Below, piece after piece: positions 58,488 through 64,000 of a stretch of DNA of 64,000 bases. A program made the position numbers and the translations under genes. The DNA lies in contig NZ_QYCZ01000001.1 in NCBI RefSeq assembly GCF_003614945.1, forward strand, positions 948,001 to 1,012,000. The letters run 5' to 3'. Within the stretch, counting starts at the first letter, position 1, and the number at the start of each line of letters is the position of its first letter. The notes under the pieces are model-generated. The model had not been told where the DNA came from and made no database searches. It saw nothing but the letters and a program-made list of their open reading frames with translations. This DNA is from Bergeyella cardium. Its GTDB lineage: Bacteria; Bacteroidota; Bacteroidia; Flavobacteriales; Weeksellaceae.

Positions 58488-58495
58488 TATATTTG
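58488..58495 (+). promoter_or_regulatory. -7 promoter element of the FKBP-like lipoprotein gene
   Basis: TATATTTG, exact match, with a TTTTG -33 box about 20 bp upstream, and 18 bp before the ATG at 58514. Confidence 0.7.
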
Positions 58496-58513
58496 CATCC
58501 GTAAAACTCCAAT

Positions 58514-59251
58514 ATGAAAAGAATATTCGCTTGCACCCTTGCAATTTCCCTCAGTCTAGCGTCTTGCAATAGAGATGATGACGATAGAGAGACCACAAAA
58601 GAAGTAGAAACCCTTGCAGAGCAAAATGCAAATGATGACCAAGCCATTGCTAAGTATCTCGACGAGCATTATCTCGATGCCCAAGGGCTCATCAAGGCTT
58701 TCAGCGCCACAGATACTTCAGATGATAATGAAACCAAGCTCTCTGCCCTCAACCCACAAACCCTTCCAAGTGGCGTAGTTTATATCGTAAGGCAAGGCGC
58801 ACAGCCAGCGAGCGGAACTCCCATTGGCGAGACGGATGTAATCCACTTAATGACAAAAACCACGACCTTCCTCTCTCGCAGAAAAGACGATGGAACGATG
58901 TCCTACGGCTCCGAGGGTACATTCATCAATACCATAGATAATTTTGGCACGCCCGATAAAGACCCCTACTATTATTATGTGAAAAAATCTGTGCTCGATA
59001 AGGCGAGCAGCGATATCCAAAAGCAACGAAGCTATTACGAAATCGAGGGCTTTAAAGAGGCGCTAAAGCATTTCCAAGCATTTGACCAGGAAGATTCTGC
59101 GCCCTACAATCTTCAAGGGGTGATTATCGTCCCTTCTCGTGCGGCCTACGCCAGAGACCTCCACTATCCGAATAATATCTACCGAAACCGAAGTTTTGTA
59201 TTCAACTTCCAAGTCTATAAATCTAAGGCGCGAACTTCGGCGGAGGAATAA
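58514..59251 (+). CDS. Lipoprotein with FKBP-like C-terminal region
   Basis: A 245-residue lipoprotein with lipobox LSLASCNRDDDD (Cys18) and an acidic surface-export-like stretch right after the cysteine. The central part reads DQAIAKYLDEHYLDAQG, and a C-terminal region resembles FKBP-type isomerases with LQGVIIVPSRAAYAR and FVFNFQVYKSKA. The isomerase active site is poorly conserved, so activity is uncertain. It is divergent from recO and ends in a strong terminator. Confidence 0.65.
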   Translation: MKRIFACTLAISLSLASCNRDDDDRETTKEVETLAEQNANDDQAIAKYLDEHYLDAQGLIKAFSATDTSDDNETKLSALNPQTLPSGVVYIVRQGAQPASGTPIGETDVIHLMTKTTTFLSRRKDDGTMSYGSEGTFINTIDNFGTPDKDPYYYYVKKSVLDKASSDIQKQRSYYEIEGFKEALKHFQAFDQEDSAPYNLQGVIIVPSRAAYARDLHYPNNIYRNRSFVFNFQVYKSKARTSAEE

Positions 59252-59295
59252 TATCTTAACAGGTGAGATGATTACTCTCTGTATAACAAATATTT

Positions 59296-59330
59296 ATAGC
59301 ATATATCCAGATGATATATGCTATTTTTTT
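59296..59330 (+). terminator. Intrinsic terminator of the FKBP-like lipoprotein gene
   Basis: Stem ATAGCATATATC / GATATATGCTAT followed by a T-run. Confidence 0.85.
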
Positions 59331-59395
59331 AGTGAATTTTTTAGACATCAAATATAAATGAAAGACTTATCAGTATATTTTAATATTTAAAAAAA

Positions 59396-59860
59396 TTAAT
59401 TCTTTTTAGTAAGTGAGGATTCGTCTATCCATCGCTCTTTTGTATTGAGATCGAGAAGGTAGAGGATTTGCTTTTGCTCAGCCAGTAGGAGAGCTTTGGT
59501 GAGGGGGACAGATAGTGGTTTGGATTCTTGCTTATCCAGCCTTATAGAGATTAGATTTTTATTTGTCCTTACCATATCACCAGTAAAGATTTTAGAGGTA
59601 GTTTCTCCAGTTTTTTTATCATCAAAAACCTCTACCATTGTTACCAAATTACCTTTTAAGATGATAAAATTTCGTTCTGTATACTCATCAAAGTCTTTTA
59701 TGAGGACGAATTTTTTATCGCTAATGTTTACATCAGTTTTAGCTATACGGAGACCTTTTTTAGCTTCAAGTATGGAGAGCAACTCATCAAGTCTGGAAGA
59801 TTGTGCCTGAGCAGAGAGGCTTGCAAGTAAAATAAACAGAAAAGCAAGAGGTTTTCTCAT
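59396..59860 (-). CDS. Hypothetical secreted protein
   Basis: About 154 residues with a signal peptide (MRKPLAFLFILLASLSAQAQ). I do not recognise the mature part: a helical start SSRLDELLSILEAKKG, then beta-rich sequence with KFVLIKDFDEYTERNFIILKGN and SIRLDKQESKPLSVPLTKALLLAEQKQILYLLDL. The start at 59860 places a signal peptide at the N-terminus. It is divergent from the second YceI gene by 88 bp. Confidence 0.65.
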   Translation of the reverse strand: MRKPLAFLFILLASLSAQAQSSRLDELLSILEAKKGLRIAKTDVNISDKKFVLIKDFDEYTERNFIILKGNLVTMVEVFDDKKTGETTSKIFTGDMVRTNKNLISIRLDKQESKPLSVPLTKALLLAEQKQILYLLDLNTKERWIDESSLTKKN

Positions 59861-59948
59861 TCTATTATTTTTTGCAATGATAAATATTTTTTGTATCATT
59901 ACACAAAATTTTTATACTAAAATCAATCACCATAGAAACGAGTTATCA

Positions 59949-60605
59949 ATGAAGAGAAAAATATTTATTCCTACCGCTTTGGGTATATTTTTTATGAGCT
60001 TAATTTCCTGCAAAAAGGAACAAATTCTCACCGAGAAATCAGAAGATAATCTTACCGATACTGCCTCTGTTGAGCACCTTGCGATAGATACAGCTACCTC
60101 TGCAATAGAGTGGAAGGGATTTAAGGTTTTCAAAACCGATAATATGAGCCATTTTGGTACGCTTAAATTCTTAGAAGGAGAGATAAAATTTAAGGATAAT
60201 AAAGTAAAGGGAGGTGTATTCAGTGCAAATATGAAGACGCTGAAAAACACAGATCTCATTACAGATGAAGAGGGTAAAGCACAGCTGGAGGCTCATTTGA
60301 AATCCGATGATTTCTTTGCGGTGGAAAAATTCAGCACAGCGACTTATGAAATCACTAAACTAACGCCAACTGAAGGTGGAGACTATAATACCATACTCGA
60401 AGGGAAGATGACTATAAAAGGAATTACAAAACCTGTCAGTTTAAAGGCAAATATCATCATTGATGAAAGCTCGGTATCCATTTACTCTGAGCCTACCGAA
60501 ATTAATAGGAAAGACTTTGGAGTAAGTTTTCAGTCGCCCGCAAAAGATCAGATAATAAAAGATGTAATGGAAATACAAATCGCCATAAAAGCACCTAAGA
60601 AATAA
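59949..60605 (+). CDS. YceI-family lipoprotein, copy 2
   Basis: About 218 residues, lipobox LISCKKE (Cys20), then a YceI domain: TSAIEWKGFKVFKTDNMSHFGTLKF, MKTLKNTDLITDEEGKAQLEAHLKSDDFF, EGKMTIKGITKPVSLKANI. It is a clear paralogue of copy 1 but not a recent duplicate. The start at 59949 is the methionine before the signal peptide. It lies 19 bp before pepD. Confidence 0.88.
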   Translation: MKRKIFIPTALGIFFMSLISCKKEQILTEKSEDNLTDTASVEHLAIDTATSAIEWKGFKVFKTDNMSHFGTLKFLEGEIKFKDNKVKGGVFSANMKTLKNTDLITDEEGKAQLEAHLKSDDFFAVEKFSTATYEITKLTPTEGGDYNTILEGKMTIKGITKPVSLKANIIIDESSVSIYSEPTEINRKDFGVSFQSPAKDQIIKDVMEIQIAIKAPKK

Positions 60606-60624
60606 ACAAAAAAAATAGATAATT

Positions 60625-62070
60625 ATGAGTTTAATAGGAATTGAACCAAAAGAAATCTGGAATAATTTTTCTGCGCTTAATGAAGTACCTCGCCCTTCCA
60701 AGAAAGAAGAGAAAGTAATAGCGTTTATCAAGAATTTCGGTGAGCGTTTAGGATTGCCAACTACCGTAGATGAAGTCGGAAATATTATCATCAGAAAGCC
60801 AGCAACTCAAGGGATGGAAGACAGAACTCCAATCGTCCTCCAATCTCATATCGATATGGTCTGCCAGAAGAATGCCGATGTAGATTTTGACTTTGAAACT
60901 CAAGGGATACAAATGTTCATAGATGGAGATTGGGTTCGTGCAAAGGGGACGACCCTCGGAGCAGATAACGGGCTTGGTGTAGCTGCAATGATGGCTATCC
61001 TCGAGGCTAAAGACATCGCTCACCCAGAGCTGGAAGCCCTTTTTACCATAGATGAAGAAACAGGAATGACAGGTGCAATTAACCTTAAACCGAATGTGCT
61101 CAAAGGAGAAATCCTCTTAAATCTCGACACAGAAGAAGACGATGAAATAGACATCGGTTGTGCAGGTGGAGTAGATGTTACCGCTTTCCAGACCTATAAA
61201 ACATTTGCCTCAATAGGTGAAATAGTAACAATCAGCATCAAGGGCTTACAAGGCGGCCATTCTGGGATGGATATCCACAAAGGGTTAGGAAATGCCAATG
61301 TCATTCTCGGCAGATTGCTTTTCAAAGGCTTAGAAGCAGGAGCTATACAGCTTATTTCCATTGATGGGGGAGGTCTCCGAAATGCGATCCCAAGAGAAGC
61401 CGTAGCTGTTCTTTCAGTTTCTAATGCAGCAGAGTTTATCCAAAAAATCAATGAATTAAAACTTGAAATCTTAGAAGAATTTTCATCTCTGGAAAAGGAC
61501 TTAAGCATAGAAATTGAGAAAACTCAATCGGCATTGCAAGCCCTTTCGGCTGAGGATTCTCAAAAGATTATCCGAGTATTAAAATCCGCACATAATGGAG
61601 TTTACCGAATGTCTCCCGATGTTCCAGATCTTGTAGAAGCATCTAATAATATTGCAAGAGTAGAGCTCAATGAGGGTAAATTAAAAATCTTAAACCTTAC
61701 GCGCTCTTCGGTAGATTCTTCTAAATATGACACCGCCAATCAGCTCAAAGCCACATTTGAATTGGGAGGCTTGGAAGTAGAATTTACAGGCTCCTATCCT
61801 GGATGGAAACCAAAGCCAGACGCAGAGATTATCAAACTAATGAAATCCATCTATGAGGAGAAGTTCGGAAGTTTGCCTCAAGTAGTGGCGTGCCACGCAG
61901 GTTTAGAATGTGGCATTATCGGGGCAAATTATCCTAAAATGGAAATGGTGAGCTTCGGACCTACAATAAAAGGAGCCCACTCGCCAGACGAAAGAGCGAG
62001 CATCTCTTCTACCCAGAAGTTTTGGAGCTTCCTGAAAGATATCTTGGCGAATATCCCTAAAAAAGCCTAA
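60625..62070 (+). CDS. pepD: Aminoacyl-histidine dipeptidase (peptidase D)
   Basis: A 481-residue M20-family metallopeptidase that cleaves Xaa-His dipeptides. Zinc ligands and catalytic residues lie in LQSHIDMVCQK, TTLGADNGLGVAAMM, ALFTIDEETGMTGA and CHAGLECGIIG; the lid domain starts at QGGHSGMDIHKGLGN. Length and motifs match PepD. It likely shares a transcript with YceI copy 2. Confidence 0.94.
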   Translation: MSLIGIEPKEIWNNFSALNEVPRPSKKEEKVIAFIKNFGERLGLPTTVDEVGNIIIRKPATQGMEDRTPIVLQSHIDMVCQKNADVDFDFETQGIQMFIDGDWVRAKGTTLGADNGLGVAAMMAILEAKDIAHPELEALFTIDEETGMTGAINLKPNVLKGEILLNLDTEEDDEIDIGCAGGVDVTAFQTYKTFASIGEIVTISIKGLQGGHSGMDIHKGLGNANVILGRLLFKGLEAGAIQLISIDGGGLRNAIPREAVAVLSVSNAAEFIQKINELKLEILEEFSSLEKDLSIEIEKTQSALQALSAEDSQKIIRVLKSAHNGVYRMSPDVPDLVEASNNIARVELNEGKLKILNLTRSSVDSSKYDTANQLKATFELGGLEVEFTGSYPGWKPKPDAEIIKLMKSIYEEKFGSLPQVVACHAGLECGIIGANYPKMEMVSFGPTIKGAHSPDERASISSTQKFWSFLKDILANIPKKA

Positions 62071-62082
62071 GAAATGAGCATT

Positions 62083-62124
62083 AAATCTCCTTTGGAATCT
62101 TTCCTTCGGGAGATTTCTTTTTAT
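62083..62124 (+). terminator. Intrinsic terminator of pepD
   Basis: Stem AAATCTCC / GGAGATTT with an 18-nt loop, followed by CTTTTTATT. Confidence 0.75.
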
Positions 62125-62127
62125 TAA

Positions 62128-63798
<1,671 letters not shown>

Positions 63799-63807
63799 AA
63801 ACATAAG

Positions 63808-63836
63808 AAAATCGCCTCCTCAGAGGTGATTTTCTT
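63808..63836 (+). terminator. Intrinsic terminator of pyrG
   Basis: Stem AAAATCGCCTC / GAGGTGATTTT (one G-T pair) followed by CTT. Confidence 0.7.
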
Positions 63837-63928
63837 GATTGATGAAGATTTGTCCACTACTTTCAAAGCAAAAATGAAATATTGATAAAAAATATAAAAT
63901 TTCAGTTACTTCTATGTGGATTTTTATC

Positions 63929-63961
63929 TTTTGGCTATAAAAAAGTAGTTTTATATATTTG
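63929..63961 (+). promoter_or_regulatory. Complete promoter of the gene at the right edge
   Basis: A -33 box TTTTG (63929-63933) and -7 box TATATTTG (63954-63961) with 20-bp spacing, 26 bp before an ATG at 63988. Confidence 0.65.
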
Positions 63962-63987
63962 CTAATCAACATTAAATATTTATCGCT

Positions 63988-64000
63988 ATGAAAGGTATTA
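63988..64000 (+). CDS. Start of a gene cut by the window edge
   Basis: ATG at 63988 gives MKGI before the sequence ends. The promoter directly upstream supports a real start. In related genomes yidC often follows pyrG, but four codons cannot test this. Confidence 0.45.

Overview
The window is a chromosomal segment of a low-to-medium GC member of the Bacteroidota, almost certainly Flavobacteriales and probably the Weeksellaceae (Chryseobacterium / Elizabethkingia / Riemerella group). The evidence is the many -7 promoter elements of the Bacteroidota form TAnnTTTG a short distance before start codons, the absence of Shine-Dalgarno sequences, type IX secretion (T9SS) C-terminal sorting domains, Bacteroidota-restricted families (DUF6261, DUF5683, WbqC) and the order parA-parB-DUF5683-dapB. 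Genus is not claimed. No rRNA, tRNA, CRISPR, transposase or phage gene was found.

Layout. 1-2106 holds a damaged molybdenum module: a ferredoxin, the C-terminal half of a molybdopterin oxidoreductase, the C-terminal end of modB and an intact modC. The two fragments meet head to head at about 1240-1250, which looks like a deletion scar. 2362-15470 is housekeeping: kdsD, an SRPBCC protein, NUDIX, purA, GtrA, an EEP phosphatase, deoC, aroB, lpxK, purine nucleoside phosphorylase, TonB, parAB, DUF5683 and dapB. 15471-20897 holds a 21-bp-periodic array of degenerate palindromes followed by three tandem surface-protein genes (BspA-like repeats with T9SS domains). They separate dapB from lepB-WbqC, which normally continue the same operon. 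21428-34545 carries lepB, WbqC, a sigma factor, etfBA, rimO, a DUF6261 gene, purH, a peptidase S51, and the DUF2339-DUF3999 pair.

34564-43362 is more accessory. It has a hexapeptide acetyltransferase, a four-gene cluster (2-TM protein, HIRAN, J-domain, membrane PLD-like protein), purN, a metallophosphatase, a DUF695-RraB fusion, three tandem Sel1-repeat genes and the relic of a fourth. 43423-64000 has purM with a possible leader or small RNA, a FecCD permease with a TlpA-like lipoprotein, SanA, GNAT, and a MarR/GbsR-regulated RND efflux operon with a clear palindromic operator. This operon ends in a second 21-bp-periodic palindrome array. After it come two YceI lipoproteins, rpsF-rpsR-rplI, holB, recO, pepD and pyrG.

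The most unusual signal is the pair of intergenic arrays (about 15559-15747 and 53921-54106). Eight or nine degenerate palindromic units recur every 21 bp. Arm sequences differ between units but stay self-complementary within each unit, and the two arrays share linker motifs. I do not recognise them as a named element. The second candidate for an undescribed system is the HIRAN / J-domain / membrane-PLD cluster.
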